A DNA stretch of 64,000 nt, taken from assembly GCF_000215955.2 (NCBI RefSeq), contig NZ_AFNV02000013.1:1-64000 (forward strand), given 5' to 3'. The notes under the pieces are model-generated. The model was not told the origin of the DNA, made no database searches, and saw only the letters and a list, made by a program, of their open reading frames with translations. Each line of letters opens with the position of its first letter. The stretch's first letter is position 1. Source of the stretch: Salinisphaera shabanensis E1L3A (lineage in GTDB: Bacteria > Pseudomonadota > Gammaproteobacteria > Nevskiales > Salinisphaeraceae). Position numbers and translations under genes: made by a program. Below, in pieces: positions 18,152 through 27,499 of the stretch.

Positions 18152-19357
18152 ATGGCCATTTCGCATCTGATTCCGACTTACAAGCGCCAGCCCATCGCAT
18201 TCGAACGCGGCGAAGGCGCCTGGCTGTTCGATAGCGATGGCAATCGCTATCTCGATGCCTTGTCCGGCATTGCGGTCAATACGCTCGGGCACGCCCATCC
18301 GGCGCTGGTCGAGGCGATCGCCGATCAGGCCAAGCGGCTGCTGCACACCTCGAATCTCTACGAGATCGACGTACAGACGCGACTGGCCGACCGGCTCTGC
18401 GACATCTCCGGCATGGACGCCGTGTTCTTTGGCAACAGCGGCAGCGAAGCCAACGAAGCCGCAATCAAGCTCGCCCGACTACACGGCCATAATCGCGGCA
18501 TCGACACGCCGGTGGTCGTGGTGATGGAAGGCTCTTTTCATGGGCGCACCCTGGCCGCGCTCGCCGCCACCGGCAACGCGAGCGCACAAAAGGGCTTCGA
18601 GCCGATGCCGGAAGGTTTTTTACGCGTGCCCTATGGCGATTTCGACGCGATTGCCGAACTCACCGACGACAATATCGCAGCCGTTCTAGTCGAGCCGATC
18701 CAGGGTGAAGGCGGCGTACGCGTGCCGCCGGCCGACTTTCTCGCCGGCGTGCGCAAGCTCTGCGACGAACGCGACTGGCTGATGATGGTCGACGAAGTTC
18801 AAACCGGCGTTGGTCGCAGCGGACATTGGTTCGCGCATCAGGCTGCCGGCATCAAACCCGACGTCATGGGCCTGGCGAAAGGCCTGGGCGGCGGCGTGCC
18901 GATCGGTGCCGCATTGGTCGCCGGCAAGGCTACGCCCTTGTTCGGTCCCGGCAGCCACGGTTCGACGTTCGGCGGCAACCCGCTGGCCTGCCGGGCTGCG
19001 CTGGCTGTACTCGAAACCATCGAGGCCGACGGATTGCTCGCGCATGTACAAGCCATGGGCGATTCGATTCGCAGCCAGATCGAGGCGCGCGTCGACGGGC
19101 TCGACCATGTCAAAGACATACGCGGCGCGGGCTTGATGATCGGCATCGAACTCGCCGAGCCCTGTGCGCATCTCGTGGATGCCGCGCGCGAACAGGGCAT
19201 TCTGCTCAATGTCACCGCGGGCAATGTCATTCGCCTGCTGCCGCCATTAATTATCGGCCCGGCCGAAGTCGAGCGGCTCGTCGATGGCGTGTGCTATCTC
19301 ATCGAGAGCGTCGCCGCACCGACAACGAATTCCACTGGTTCCAACAAAGCAAGCTGA
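18152..19357 (+). CDS. argD: Acetylornithine/succinylornithine aminotransferase
   Basis: This 401-residue PLP enzyme of class III transfers the amino group from glutamate to N-acetylglutamate semialdehyde in arginine synthesis, and may also serve succinyldiaminopimelate in lysine synthesis. The N-terminal [37 protein letters not shown] and the PLP lysine K243 in [15 protein letters not shown] are clear. The frame extends upstream to 17966 over the sodA terminator; ATG 18152, with AGGACG just before it, is the natural start. It is followed after 2 bp by argF. Confidence 0.95.
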   Translation: MAISHLIPTYKRQPIAFERGEGAWLFDSDGNRYLDALSGIAVNTLGHAHPALVEAIADQAKRLLHTSNLYEIDVQTRLADRLCDISGMDAVFFGNSGSEANEAAIKLARLHGHNRGIDTPVVVVMEGSFHGRTLAALAATGNASAQKGFEPMPEGFLRVPYGDFDAIAELTDDNIAAVLVEPIQGEGGVRVPPADFLAGVRKLCDERDWLMMVDEVQTGVGRSGHWFAHQAAGIKPDVMGLAKGLGGGVPIGAALVAGKATPLFGPGSHGSTFGGNPLACRAALAVLETIEADGLLAHVQAMGDSIRSQIEARVDGLDHVKDIRGAGLMIGIELAEPCAHLVDAAREQGILLNVTAGNVIRLLPPLIIGPAEVERLVDGVCYLIESVAAPTTNSTGSNKAS

Positions 19358-19359
19358 CC

Positions 19360-20259
19360 ATGACCCTGCGCCACTTTCTCAGCCTGGATGATCTGGGCGC
19401 CGACGGCATTCGCCGTGTTATCGACAACGCCATCGCGCTCAAGCAAAAGCCGCTGAAGAAACAGCCTTTCGTGGGCCGTACGCTCGGCATGCTGTTCGAG
19501 AAGGCCTCGACACGCACGCGCGTATCGTTCGAGGCCGGCATGACTCAGCTCGGCGGCCATGCAATCTTCCTGTCGCCCGGCGACACCCAGATCGGGCGCG
19601 GCGAGCCGGTCGAGGACACCGCCCGTGTGCTTTCGCGCATGGTCGATGTGGTGATGATCCGCAACCACTCGCACGATGTGCTGGAGCGCTTTGCCGCTTA
19701 TTCCAGCGTGCCGGTGATCAACGGTCTGACCGATCGGCTGCATCCGTGTCAGCTGCTAGCCGATCTGCAGACCTACCAGGAACATCGCGGCGATATCGCC
19801 GGCAAAACGGTGGCCTGGATCGGCGATGGCAATAATATGTGCCATTCATATCTGCTGGCGGCGCGCCTACTGGGTTTCGAGCTGCGTATCGCCACGCCCG
19901 AAGGCTACGGACCGAACGCGCAGATTCTCAAAACCTGCGGCGAACGCGCCGTGATCTGCGAGGATGCGCCGCAGGCGGCCGATGGCGCCGATCTGGTGGT
20001 CACGGACGTGTGGGCGAGCATGGGCGACGAAGCCGACCGAGAAGTGCGTCTCGCCGACTTCGCCAACTTCCAGGTGAACAAGGCACTGATGAGCTGGGCC
20101 AAGGACGATGCGCTGTTCATGCACTGCCTGCCCGCGCACCGCGGCGAGGAAGTCAGCGCCGAAGTCATCGACGGGCCGAACAGCGTGGTCTGGGACGAAG
20201 CGGAAAACCGCCTGCATGCCCAGAAAGCGCTCTTGCTCGATTTGCTCGACGCAGGCTGA
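19360..20259 (+). CDS. argF: Ornithine carbamoyltransferase, anabolic
   Basis: This 299-residue enzyme converts carbamoyl phosphate and ornithine to citrulline. The carbamoyl-phosphate loop STRTR is at 50-54, the ornithine motif DxxxSMG-like DVWASMGDE is present, and the catalytic HCLPAHR starts at His255. It starts 2 nt after argD without a clear ribosome-binding site, implying translational coupling in an argD-argF unit. No ARG box was identified upstream of argD. It is convergent with egtD. Confidence 0.95.
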   Translation: MTLRHFLSLDDLGADGIRRVIDNAIALKQKPLKKQPFVGRTLGMLFEKASTRTRVSFEAGMTQLGGHAIFLSPGDTQIGRGEPVEDTARVLSRMVDVVMIRNHSHDVLERFAAYSSVPVINGLTDRLHPCQLLADLQTYQEHRGDIAGKTVAWIGDGNNMCHSYLLAARLLGFELRIATPEGYGPNAQILKTCGERAVICEDAPQAADGADLVVTDVWASMGDEADREVRLADFANFQVNKALMSWAKDDALFMHCLPAHRGEEVSAEVIDGPNSVVWDEAENRLHAQKALLLDLLDAG

Positions 20260-20288
20260 CAAACCGCGTCGCACGGGGCCGGGCTTTC

Positions 20289-21281
20289 CTACGCCCGGCG
20301 TGCCAGCACCAGCGAGTAGGCACCGCCCTCGGCCTCGAAGTGGCGATCCATAGCCAGACCTGCCGATTCGAGCAGCGCGGCCAGGGTGTCCGGCGTGAAC
20401 TTGTGGCTGAACTCGGTCACGATCTCTTCGCCGGCATCGATATCGATCGCGGTGTCCAAGGTTGCCAGCGTCACCCTGTGGGCATGGCCCGCGCCCAGAC
20501 GCATCTCGATGCGCGCCTTGTCGCGATCGAACAGCGCGCGGTGCCGATAATCGTCGACCGGGAAATCCGCCTCGAGTTCGCGGTTGAGCACGCGTAACAC
20601 GTTGCGATTGAAATCCGCAGTGACACCTTCGGCGTCGTCGTAAGCGGCTTCAAGTGTGGCCGTGTCCTTGACCCGGTCGACGCCTAGCAGAAGCTGATCG
20701 TCGCCGCGCATGAGACCGGCGATCTGCTCGAGCATGGCCCGCGCTTCGCCCGGCTCGAAATTGCCGAGCGTGCCGCCGAGAAACACTATCAGGCGACGGC
20801 CATCTTCAGGCAACGGTACATTGGTCAGTCCGCCCGTGTAGTCGCCGATAAGCGCATGGAGCGCGAGCCAGTCGTAGTCGGCGACCAGTTGTGCGCCTGC
20901 ATCCAGCATCATCTGCGCGCTGACATCGAACGGCCAGTACTGGCACGACTGATCCAGCGCATCGCAGGCGTCGAGCAGATGCCGGGTCTTGCGGGAGCTA
21001 CCGCTGCCCAGCTCCAGCATATGATCGGGCGCGGCGTGTTCAATGATCTCTTGCCCATGCGCTTCAAGCAGCGCGGCTTCGGTGCGCGAGGGGTAATACT
21101 CGGGCGTGGCACAGATAGCCTCGAACAACGCCGAGCCACGGTCGTCGTAAAAATACTTGGGCGACAACCAGCGTGGCCGCGAAAGAAGCCCCGTGCGCAC
21201 GTCGTCGGCCAGCGAGGCCAGCGGCTGCTCGGGCGCGACTTCGCTACTGGACAGTCGCGCCCCGGTCTGGGTAATGGCCAT
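20289..21281 (-). CDS. egtD: L-histidine N-alpha-methyltransferase (ergothioneine synthesis)
   Basis: This 330-residue SAM-dependent enzyme trimethylates the histidine alpha-amino group to hercynine, the first ergothioneine step. Visible family features are SPKYFYDDRGSALFEAIC and TPEYYPSRTEAALL, the SAM-binding ELGSGSSRKTR, and FLGGTLGNFEPGEA. It is divergent from egtC-egtB, with start codons 90 bp apart, so one intergenic region probably controls the whole cluster. Confidence 0.94.
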   Translation of the reverse strand: MAITQTGARLSSSEVAPEQPLASLADDVRTGLLSRPRWLSPKYFYDDRGSALFEAICATPEYYPSRTEAALLEAHGQEIIEHAAPDHMLELGSGSSRKTRHLLDACDALDQSCQYWPFDVSAQMMLDAGAQLVADYDWLALHALIGDYTGGLTNVPLPEDGRRLIVFLGGTLGNFEPGEARAMLEQIAGLMRGDDQLLLGVDRVKDTATLEAAYDDAEGVTADFNRNVLRVLNRELEADFPVDDYRHRALFDRDKARIEMRLGAGHAHRVTLATLDTAIDIDAGEEIVTEFSHKFTPDTLAALLESAGLAMDRHFEAEGGAYSLVLARRA

Positions 21282-21371
21282 AGAGCAATCATCCGCATTG
21301 CGGATCGTTGGGCGTGTTGATTTTCGAAGGTTATCATCGGGCAGTAATCCTCATATCCCGGACTTATACGG

Positions 21372-22139
21372 ATGTGCCGAATCGCCGGCTTCATCGGCAC
21401 CGACCCGCTGCCGCTACGTACATTGATATGCGACCCGCCCCACGGACTGAGCCATCAATCCTGGGCGGCCCAGGAAATGGTCAGCGCCACCGTCAATGCC
21501 GACGGCTGGGGCGCGGCCTGGTTCGACGACGCCGGAAAGCCGGCCGGCTATCGCCAGATTCTGCCGATCTGGGCGGACGCAAATCTCGATTCCCTGGGGC
21601 GCAGCCTGCGCTCACCGGTATGGCTGGCCAATGTCCGCAGTGCCACCGCCGGGTTGGGCACCGACTATGCCAATACCCAACCTTTCTACGATGAGGGGCT
21701 GTTATTCACCCATAACGGTTTCATCGATCGTTTCGCACATACGCTGCGTGCCCGGCTGCGCGCACAGGTTGCGCCCGAGATCGAGACCACGATCAACGGC
21801 AACACCGACTCCGAATATCTGTTTGCGCTGTTGCGCCAACAAACGGGCCCGCTGACCGAGCGTCTGCGCGCCATAATCGGCCTGATTCGCACATGGCTGG
21901 CCGATACGCCCGACGTAAGAGCGCTGCTCAACGTGATCGTAAGCGATGGACAACAGATGGTTGCAGTACGCGCTGCCGTGAATGGCGATGCCCCGTCGAT
22001 GTATTTCCACCCTGACTGGCACGGCGGCATAGCCATCGGCTCGGAAGCGTTCGACAACCAATCGGGCTGGACATACGTAGCGTCTGACGAAATGATCATT
22101 GCAGAACCCGGCGACGCGCCGCGAAGAGAATCGCTATGA
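21372..22139 (+). CDS. egtC: Gamma-glutamyl-hercynylcysteine S-oxide amidohydrolase
   Basis: This 255-residue class II glutamine amidotransferase-fold enzyme has nucleophile Cys2 (MCRIAGFIG), NADGWGAAWF and the FTHNGFID strand typical of Ntn hydrolases. In the mycobacterial-type pathway EgtC removes the glutamyl group from gamma-glutamyl-hercynylcysteine sulfoxide. Its presence implies that the partner EgtB uses gamma-glutamylcysteine as sulfur donor. The stop overlaps the egtB start by 4 nt (ATGA). Confidence 0.92.
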   Translation: MCRIAGFIGTDPLPLRTLICDPPHGLSHQSWAAQEMVSATVNADGWGAAWFDDAGKPAGYRQILPIWADANLDSLGRSLRSPVWLANVRSATAGLGTDYANTQPFYDEGLLFTHNGFIDRFAHTLRARLRAQVAPEIETTINGNTDSEYLFALLRQQTGPLTERLRAIIGLIRTWLADTPDVRALLNVIVSDGQQMVAVRAAVNGDAPSMYFHPDWHGGIAIGSEAFDNQSGWTYVASDEMIIAEPGDAPRRESL

Positions 22140-23266
22140 CCGCCAACCCGCCCTCTCGTATCGCCCAGCTGCGACAGGCGAGTGTCGCCATGCTCGACGG
22201 GCTGACGCCTGCGCAGCAGCGCTGCCAGAGTCACCCCGAACTCAGCCCCATGCTCTGGCACGTCGGGCACGTGCTGTTCATGGAGACCTATTGGCTGGCC
22301 GAGCGCGTGTTTGGCGATACCTCGGTCACGAACGCCTGGCGCGATCTGTACGTGCCGGAACTCGCGGCCAAGGACGAGCGCAGCGCACGCCTGCCCGAAG
22401 CGCCGGATTTGCGCCGGTGGGCGAGTCAGATCGCCGAACAGAACGACGCTAATTGGCAGCACGCGCGCAACGTCGACCATCCGTTGCTTGCAGACGGCTA
22501 TCTCGCCGCCTTTGTGCGCCAGCACTACGCTCAGCATCTAGAAACCATGCGCTTGGTGCGCACACAGCTGGCGCTGGCCGAATACACACCCGCGCCGACC
22601 GCCATCGAAGCCGAGTCGCCCGATACCGTCTTTGAAACGGTGGGCGCGCATGTCGTCGATATCGGTACGGCAACGATCGACGCCTACGACAACGAACAGC
22701 CGGTATTCACGGCCTATCCGGAGACGTTTGCCATCGCAGCGCGCTGTGTAACCAACGCGCAGTGGCTCGGGTTCATCGACGCCGGTGGCTACCAGAATGC
22801 CGACTGGTGGGATGATGCCGGCTGGGCATGGCGCGAAAGCGCGCAGGTCGAACACCCGCAACACTGGCACGCGCTCGAGAATGGCTGGTTCATACCGACG
22901 CCGGAATTCGCTGATATCGCTCAGGCGCCCGTACACGGCATCGGCTGGTATGAAGCCCGCGCCTATGCCCGGTATGCCGGCGCCCGTCTGCCGCGCGAAT
23001 TGGAATGGGAAGCGGCACGCCGCGCCGGTGTATTGAGCGGCGTCGGACAGGTCTGGGAGTGGTGCGCCGATGCCTTCTACCCCTATCCCGGCTTTTGCGC
23101 CTTTCCCTACGACGGCTATTCGATGCCGTGGTTCGATGGCGGCCATTTCGTGGCCCGTGGCGCCAGCCTGCATAGCGAAATCGAAATACGCCGGCCCGGC
23201 TTTCGCAATTTCTATCCGCCCACTCATCGACATATCCACGCGGGCTTGCGACTGGCCTATACGTGA
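22136..23266 (+). CDS. egtB: EgtB-type sulfoxide synthase (compact)
   Basis: This 376-residue non-haem iron enzyme joins hercynine to gamma-glutamylcysteine with O2. The N-terminal DinB-like domain carries the iron ligands: His in MLWHVGHVLFMETYW (about 42-45) and the HX3HXE motif HYAQHLE at 130-136. The C-terminal formylglycine-enzyme-like domain has RLPRELEWEAA and GQVWEWCADAFYPYPGF. Family members are often 420-450 residues, so this is a short version. It is coupled to egtC; no egtA or egtE homologue is in the window. Confidence 0.9.
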   Translation: MTANPPSRIAQLRQASVAMLDGLTPAQQRCQSHPELSPMLWHVGHVLFMETYWLAERVFGDTSVTNAWRDLYVPELAAKDERSARLPEAPDLRRWASQIAEQNDANWQHARNVDHPLLADGYLAAFVRQHYAQHLETMRLVRTQLALAEYTPAPTAIEAESPDTVFETVGAHVVDIGTATIDAYDNEQPVFTAYPETFAIAARCVTNAQWLGFIDAGGYQNADWWDDAGWAWRESAQVEHPQHWHALENGWFIPTPEFADIAQAPVHGIGWYEARAYARYAGARLPRELEWEAARRAGVLSGVGQVWEWCADAFYPYPGFCAFPYDGYSMPWFDGGHFVARGASLHSEIEIRRPGFRNFYPPTHRHIHAGLRLAYT

Positions 23267-23336
23267 TCGCCCGAGCGCTCGTTGACACCCTGGAATGACT
23301 TATACTGCGCGCCGGTGTTTGCACCCGAGATAAGCC

Positions 23337-24206
23337 ATGCCGGAAAAAGATCTCACCCTGCCGGATGACATCCAGGATGTTGTCGAACGAGCGCTGGCAG
23401 AGGATATCGGCGACGGGGATCGCAACGCGGCTCTAGTCGACGAAACCCTACAGGCCAGTGCGCGCGTGGTAGTGCGCGAGAACGCGATTCTATCCGGCGC
23501 GCCCTGGTTCGAACGCAGCTTCAAAGCCCTGGATGAGCGGGTACAGATCGAGTGGCTTTCGAACGACGGCGAACGCATCCGTTCCAATACCACCGTCTGC
23601 GAAATTCGCGGGCCCGTACGGGCACTACTCACCGGCGAGCGCACGGCTTTGAATTTCCTGCAGCTACTCTCGGGCGTTGCAACATCCACCTTCGAGTTCG
23701 TCGAACGGGTCAAGGGCACGAATACGCAGATCATCGATACGCGCAAGACCCTACCCGGTCTGCGTAGCGCGCAGCGCTATGCCGTGCGCTGCGGCGGCGG
23801 CATGAACCATCGCTTCGGACTATTCGACGCGATACTGATCAAGGAAAACCACATCATGGCGGCCGGTTCGATCGAAACCGCCGTTAGCCGAGCGCGCGAC
23901 AGCGCCGCCGGCCAGTTCGTTCAGGTCGAGATCGAGACACTGGAAGAACTCGAACAGGCCCTGGAAGCGGGCTGCGACGGGGTATTACTCGACAACCTCG
24001 CCAGTCATGTACTCGCCCGTGCGGTCAATATGGCCGATGCGCATCGGCGCCGCTTTCGGCGCGATATCGTCATCGAAGCTTCGGGCGATATCAATCTGCG
24101 CAACGTGCGCGAGATCGCCGATACCGGCGTCGACCGCATTTCGATCGGCGGCCTGACCAAGCACCTCCGGGCCACCGATTTTTCCATGCGCATGCACACT
24201 GACTGA
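23337..24206 (+). CDS. nadC: Nicotinate-nucleotide pyrophosphorylase (quinolinate phosphoribosyltransferase)
   Basis: This 289-residue enzyme of de novo NAD synthesis converts quinolinate and PRPP to nicotinate mononucleotide. Characteristic segments are ERTALNFLQLLSGVAT, the RKTLPGLRSAQRYAV phosphate-binding stretch, and NHRFGLFDAILIKENHI, plus the C-terminal SGDINLRNVREIADTGVD. Length and all binding arginines and lysines look normal. It is transcribed alone, 70 bp after egtB, with GAGATAAG as ribosome-binding site. Confidence 0.95.
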   Translation: MPEKDLTLPDDIQDVVERALAEDIGDGDRNAALVDETLQASARVVVRENAILSGAPWFERSFKALDERVQIEWLSNDGERIRSNTTVCEIRGPVRALLTGERTALNFLQLLSGVATSTFEFVERVKGTNTQIIDTRKTLPGLRSAQRYAVRCGGGMNHRFGLFDAILIKENHIMAAGSIETAVSRARDSAAGQFVQVEIETLEELEQALEAGCDGVLLDNLASHVLARAVNMADAHRRRFRRDIVIEASGDINLRNVREIADTGVDRISIGGLTKHLRATDFSMRMHTD

Positions 24207-24262
24207 ACACTTCGGCGTTGGGGGCCGAGGCCGGCCACAAGCCGCCCTCGCCCCTTAGGTCG

Positions 24263-24291
24263 AAAAAAGACAGCGCCCTGCGCTGCCTTTT
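24263..24291 (-). terminator. Rho-independent terminator after the beta-barrel protein gene
   Basis: Eight-base arms with one G-U pair (24269-24276 and 24280-24287) and a 3-nt loop are followed on the minus strand by six T. It lies just beyond the stop at 24298. Confidence 0.75.
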
Positions 24292-24297
24292 CACGGG

Positions 24298-24966
24298 TCA
24301 GAAGCGGTAGTCCACGCCCAACATGACGACCGGATACAGGGGCAGCTTGTCCAGGTCTTCCCGAATGCCGTCCTGTTCTTCTTCAACCGCATCGCGCACG
24401 ACCGGGTTGGTACTCGACGCGCCGCGCAGTTCAACGTTCACGTCGGGATCGCCCAGATAGAACACGCCGATATCGGCACTGAAGCCCAAGCCGCCCTCGG
24501 CACTGGGCGACTTGCCCCAACCGATACCCACATAGGGCGAGACCGAATCGTAGCGCGCCGTCGCGTCCAGCCGGTCGCCGCGCACGAGAATGCCTTCGTT
24601 GTCGCCTAGATCACAGGCCAGCTGCTCACAGGTCGCGCTGCCGTCGATCTTGTCATCGTTGAGCATGACGCCGCCAGTGAGGCGGAATACCCCACCGAAG
24701 GGGTGGTAGTCGACCAGCAACGCACCGTGCAACAAATCGACGTTGCCGCTGTATTCGAGATCGCTGCCGCCATCGGCATCGAAATCCACGTCGGCGCTGG
24801 CGCCGGCAACCATCACACGTGTCTGGACACGCTCAGTCCATGCATAAGAAACCTGCCCGCCCACCCCGAGCGTGCCGGCCACGGCACCGACGCCCACATT
24901 GCCGGCCTGGGCACCGCAAGCCATCCCCACGAGGCCAGCCGCTGCCAGCCACTGTATTTTCTTCAT
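24298..24966 (-). CDS. Putative outer-membrane beta-barrel protein, unknown function
   Basis: This 222-residue protein has a clear signal peptide (KK, hydrophobic core, cleavage near GAQAG at about 22). Alternating hydrophobic strands follow, and it ends in DYRF, a C-terminal aromatic residue as expected for BAM-inserted barrels. Repeated GVGAVAGTLGVGG, GGVMLND and YVGIGWGKSP segments resemble OmpW/OmpX-size eight-strand barrels, but no family could be named. Two cysteines (CEQLAC, about 114-119) may form a loop disulfide. It is monocistronic with its own terminator. Confidence 0.75.
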   Translation of the reverse strand: MKKIQWLAAAGLVGMACGAQAGNVGVGAVAGTLGVGGQVSYAWTERVQTRVMVAGASADVDFDADGGSDLEYSGNVDLLHGALLVDYHPFGGVFRLTGGVMLNDDKIDGSATCEQLACDLGDNEGILVRGDRLDATARYDSVSPYVGIGWGKSPSAEGGLGFSADIGVFYLGDPDVNVELRGASSTNPVVRDAVEEEQDGIREDLDKLPLYPVVMLGVDYRF

Positions 24967-25024
24967 CGAATCGCCCTCGTGTATCCGCGCTGCCGACTGC
25001 GGCGCGTGTCTGGGGCGATATCGG

Positions 25025-26188
25025 CTAAGCGCGCAGTCTCTTTAAACCGGCGGCAAGGTCGTCGATCAGATCGTCCACCGCTTCGAGGCCGGCATGAATA
25101 CGCAATGTCGGCCCGTCGTGTTCCCAGCGTGTCGCGGTTCGGCTGCGATTCGGGTCGACCGAAAGGATCAGGCTTTCATAGCCGCCCCAGGAAAACCCCA
25201 TGCCGAACAGTTCGAGATGATCGAGCATAGCCGCCAGGCGATCGCGTGCGACCGGTTCCAGCACGATCGAAAACAGACCGCTGGAACCCGTGAAATCGCG
25301 GGCAAACAGCGCATGCTGCGGGTGATCGGCACGCGCCGGATGAATCACGCGCGCAACTTCAGGCTGCTCGGCCAGCCAGTCCGCCAGCGCGATGGCATTG
25401 GCTTGATGCGTCGGCAAGCGCTGACCGAGCGTGCGCAGGCCGCGCAGACCCAGATAGATATCATCCGGGCCGGCGCAATAGCCCATGCCGGCGGCCGTTT
25501 TGCGCACGTTCATATAGTGCGTTTCGTTACAGTTGATCACGCCAAGCATGGCGTCCGCATGGCCGACCAAATACTTGGTCGCCGCATGGATCGAGATATC
25601 GACGCCGTGCTCAAACGCATTGAAATACAGCGGTGTCGCCCAGGTGTTGTCGGCCATTACCGTGGCATCGTGGCGATGCGCTGCGTCGGCCAGTGCCGGG
25701 ATATCGCTGATTTCGAAGGTCAAGGAGCCCGGCGCTTCTACGAACAACATGCGCGTAGCGTCGGTGATGCGCGCTTCCAACGCCTCGGCGGAGATCGTCG
25801 GATCGAAGTACTCGGTCGTCACACCCAAGCGCTTGAGCAGTCCGTCGCAGAGTTTGCGCGTCGGCCCATAGACATTGTCGGTGACCAGAAAATGTGCGCC
25901 TTGCTCAGCTTCGCTCATCAAGGCCGCGGTGATCGCCGCCAATCCGGAGCAGGTAGTCACTGCGCCGAACGCGCCTTCCATCTCGGCCACCGCATCTTCA
26001 AACGCAAACTGTACCGGCGTGCCGTTGCGGCCGTAGTAAACGCCTTCGAACGGGTTCGCCGCTGCGCGCTCAAGCGCGTCCAGCGATTCGAACAACACCG
26101 TAGAAGCATGGTAGACGGGCGGGTTGACCATGCCCTGCTGAGCAGCCGGATTACGTCCAGCGTGAACAAGTCGGGTAGCGGTTTTCAT
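25025..26188 (-). CDS. metC: Cystathionine beta-lyase
   Basis: This 387-residue PLP enzyme of the Cys/Met metabolism family has the PLP lysine K205 in IHAATKYLVGHAD. The substrate-side GRNGTPVQFAFEDAVAEME and the sequence VNPPVYHASTVLFE are typical of MetC rather than cystathionine gamma-synthase. It cleaves cystathionine to homocysteine, pyruvate and ammonia. It is divergent from the glycerophosphodiesterase gene across 95 bp, and no other methionine genes are nearby. Confidence 0.9.
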   Translation of the reverse strand: MKTATRLVHAGRNPAAQQGMVNPPVYHASTVLFESLDALERAAANPFEGVYYGRNGTPVQFAFEDAVAEMEGAFGAVTTCSGLAAITAALMSEAEQGAHFLVTDNVYGPTRKLCDGLLKRLGVTTEYFDPTISAEALEARITDATRMLFVEAPGSLTFEISDIPALADAAHRHDATVMADNTWATPLYFNAFEHGVDISIHAATKYLVGHADAMLGVINCNETHYMNVRKTAAGMGYCAGPDDIYLGLRGLRTLGQRLPTHQANAIALADWLAEQPEVARVIHPARADHPQHALFARDFTGSSGLFSIVLEPVARDRLAAMLDHLELFGMGFSWGGYESLILSVDPNRSRTATRWEHDGPTLRIHAGLEAVDDLIDDLAAGLKRLRA

Positions 26189-26283
26189 GCGTAGCTCGGT
26201 TTTTTTGTGTTCGCCGATACGGCCCGGGCGGGATCGGGCGCTCTATACTCGCTCGAACCCTTCGGTTTGAATCATCGCGCGCC

Positions 26284-27081
26284 GTGAATCGACATCTTGA
26301 ATCTGTATTGTCCCATACCGCCGAGGCTATTCTTGCGCGGCTGCCCCACCCGTCGCCCGGCCACCGTGCACTGGCCAATGCCCGTATTGTGTCTCACCGC
26401 GGGGAGCGCGACGGGCGACACGTGCAAGAAAACACGTTCGCCGCGTTCGACCCGGTCATCGCTGCCGGCGTAGCCGGCATTGAATTCGACGTGCGCTATA
26501 CCCGCGATGACGAACCGGTCGTCGTTCACGATGCCGACTTGAAACGTGTTTTTGGTTTAAGCGATGTCATCGCCGATACCCCTTGGCAGACCTTGCGCCG
26601 CCGGGCACCGCAAGTGCCTCATTTGCGTAGCTTCCTCGAGCGCTATGCATCGCATGCGCATCTGATGCTCGAAATCAAAACCCGCGGCTCGCATCACGCA
26701 GAACGGCGTCTGGTCGACTTGTTGTCGGGTCTGACCCCGCGACGCGACTTTCATGTGCTGTCGCTGGATACGAACCTATTCGATGCCATCTCGGAACTGC
26801 CGGCGAACTGTCGGTTACCGGTAGCCAAGTTCAATCTGAATCAGTTGTACAGTTGGACATTAGCCCATGAATGTGCGGGCCTGGCCGGACCGTTTGCGTT
26901 GTTGCGATCGCGCCATATTCAGGCACTGGACGAAAAACGAACGCTGGTCGGCAGCGGCTTCATCCAAAGCCCCGCGATGTGCCTGCGCGAAATAGCACGC
27001 GGGGTGAACTGGGTATTCTCCAACCATGCGGTGCGCCTGCAACGGGGGCTTGATCGCGCACGCGAACGCGCCAAGCCGTAG
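26284..27081 (+). CDS. Glycerophosphodiester phosphodiesterase
   Basis: This 265-residue TIM-barrel enzyme hydrolyses deacylated phospholipids to glycerol-3-phosphate and an alcohol. Catalytic elements are HRGERD with the following ENT, EFDVRYTRDDEPVVVHD and MLEIKTRG. There is no signal peptide, so it is probably cytoplasmic (UgpQ-like) rather than GlpQ-like. The start is GTG at 26284; no ATG in this frame lies close by. An inverted repeat begins at the stop codon. Confidence 0.87.
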   Translation: MNRHLESVLSHTAEAILARLPHPSPGHRALANARIVSHRGERDGRHVQENTFAAFDPVIAAGVAGIEFDVRYTRDDEPVVVHDADLKRVFGLSDVIADTPWQTLRRRAPQVPHLRSFLERYASHAHLMLEIKTRGSHHAERRLVDLLSGLTPRRDFHVLSLDTNLFDAISELPANCRLPVAKFNLNQLYSWTLAHECAGLAGPFALLRSRHIQALDEKRTLVGSGFIQSPAMCLREIARGVNWVFSNHAVRLQRGLDRARERAKP

Positions 27082-27105
27082 GTCATGACTCGTTGCGTCA
27101 TGACC
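27081..27105 (+). other. Inverted repeat at the 3' end of the glycerophosphodiesterase gene
   Basis: Perfect 9-bp arms GGTCATGAC (27081-27089) and GTCATGACC (27097-27105) flank a 7-nt loop. No T-run follows, so it is either a weak terminator, an mRNA 3'-end stabiliser, or a protein site. Confidence 0.5.
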
Positions 27106-27499
27106 GACCGAAATAGCCTACCCCCGCCCCACCACCACGAATTCTGTTAGTCGGGCCTATTGCCCATGCTTTGCTAGGGATATAGCGCCAAGGTCCATCA
27201 GCCCATAATGGTTTGCAATCTATGGCCACACGCATACAAATCGAAATACGAGCGCCTCAGACGTCGTTTTGCGTCGAGAAATATTTTTATAAACAAGATT
27301 ATTATCGATTAATTATTTTAAGCATTATTTTTTAATTTATCTGAAATTATCACCCCTGCATACCCATTCTATCTCCATCCCAAGAGGCTGTGTAGACGCT
27401 ATTTTGTTCTCAAAACTAGTTTCTCCCCGGCAAAAAACTCGTTGGCGAACTTTCCAATCGCGCACTAGGAACAGATGCATTTTGGGGTGGGTATTTGGC
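27106..27499. other. AT-rich intergenic region without a convincing gene
   Basis: About 390 bp separate the glycerophosphodiesterase gene from the sensor-kinase pseudogene. The part from about 27270 to 27350 is strongly AT-rich (long runs of A and T) in a genome of high GC, and no supported coding frame crosses it. It could hold the promoter of the sensor kinase or mark the edge of transferred DNA. An open frame from 27404 exists, but the kinase more likely begins at GTG 27500. Confidence 0.5.

Noticed and set aside
20276-20300. Inverted GCCGGGC/GCCCGGC repeat between argF and egtD as terminator
   Set aside because: The right arm lies in the egtD coding end and there is no T-run on either strand.
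23282-23306. TTGACA and TATACT upstream of nadC as a promoter
   Set aside because: The spacing between the hexamers is only 13 nt, too short for sigma70; a real promoter may use only one of them.
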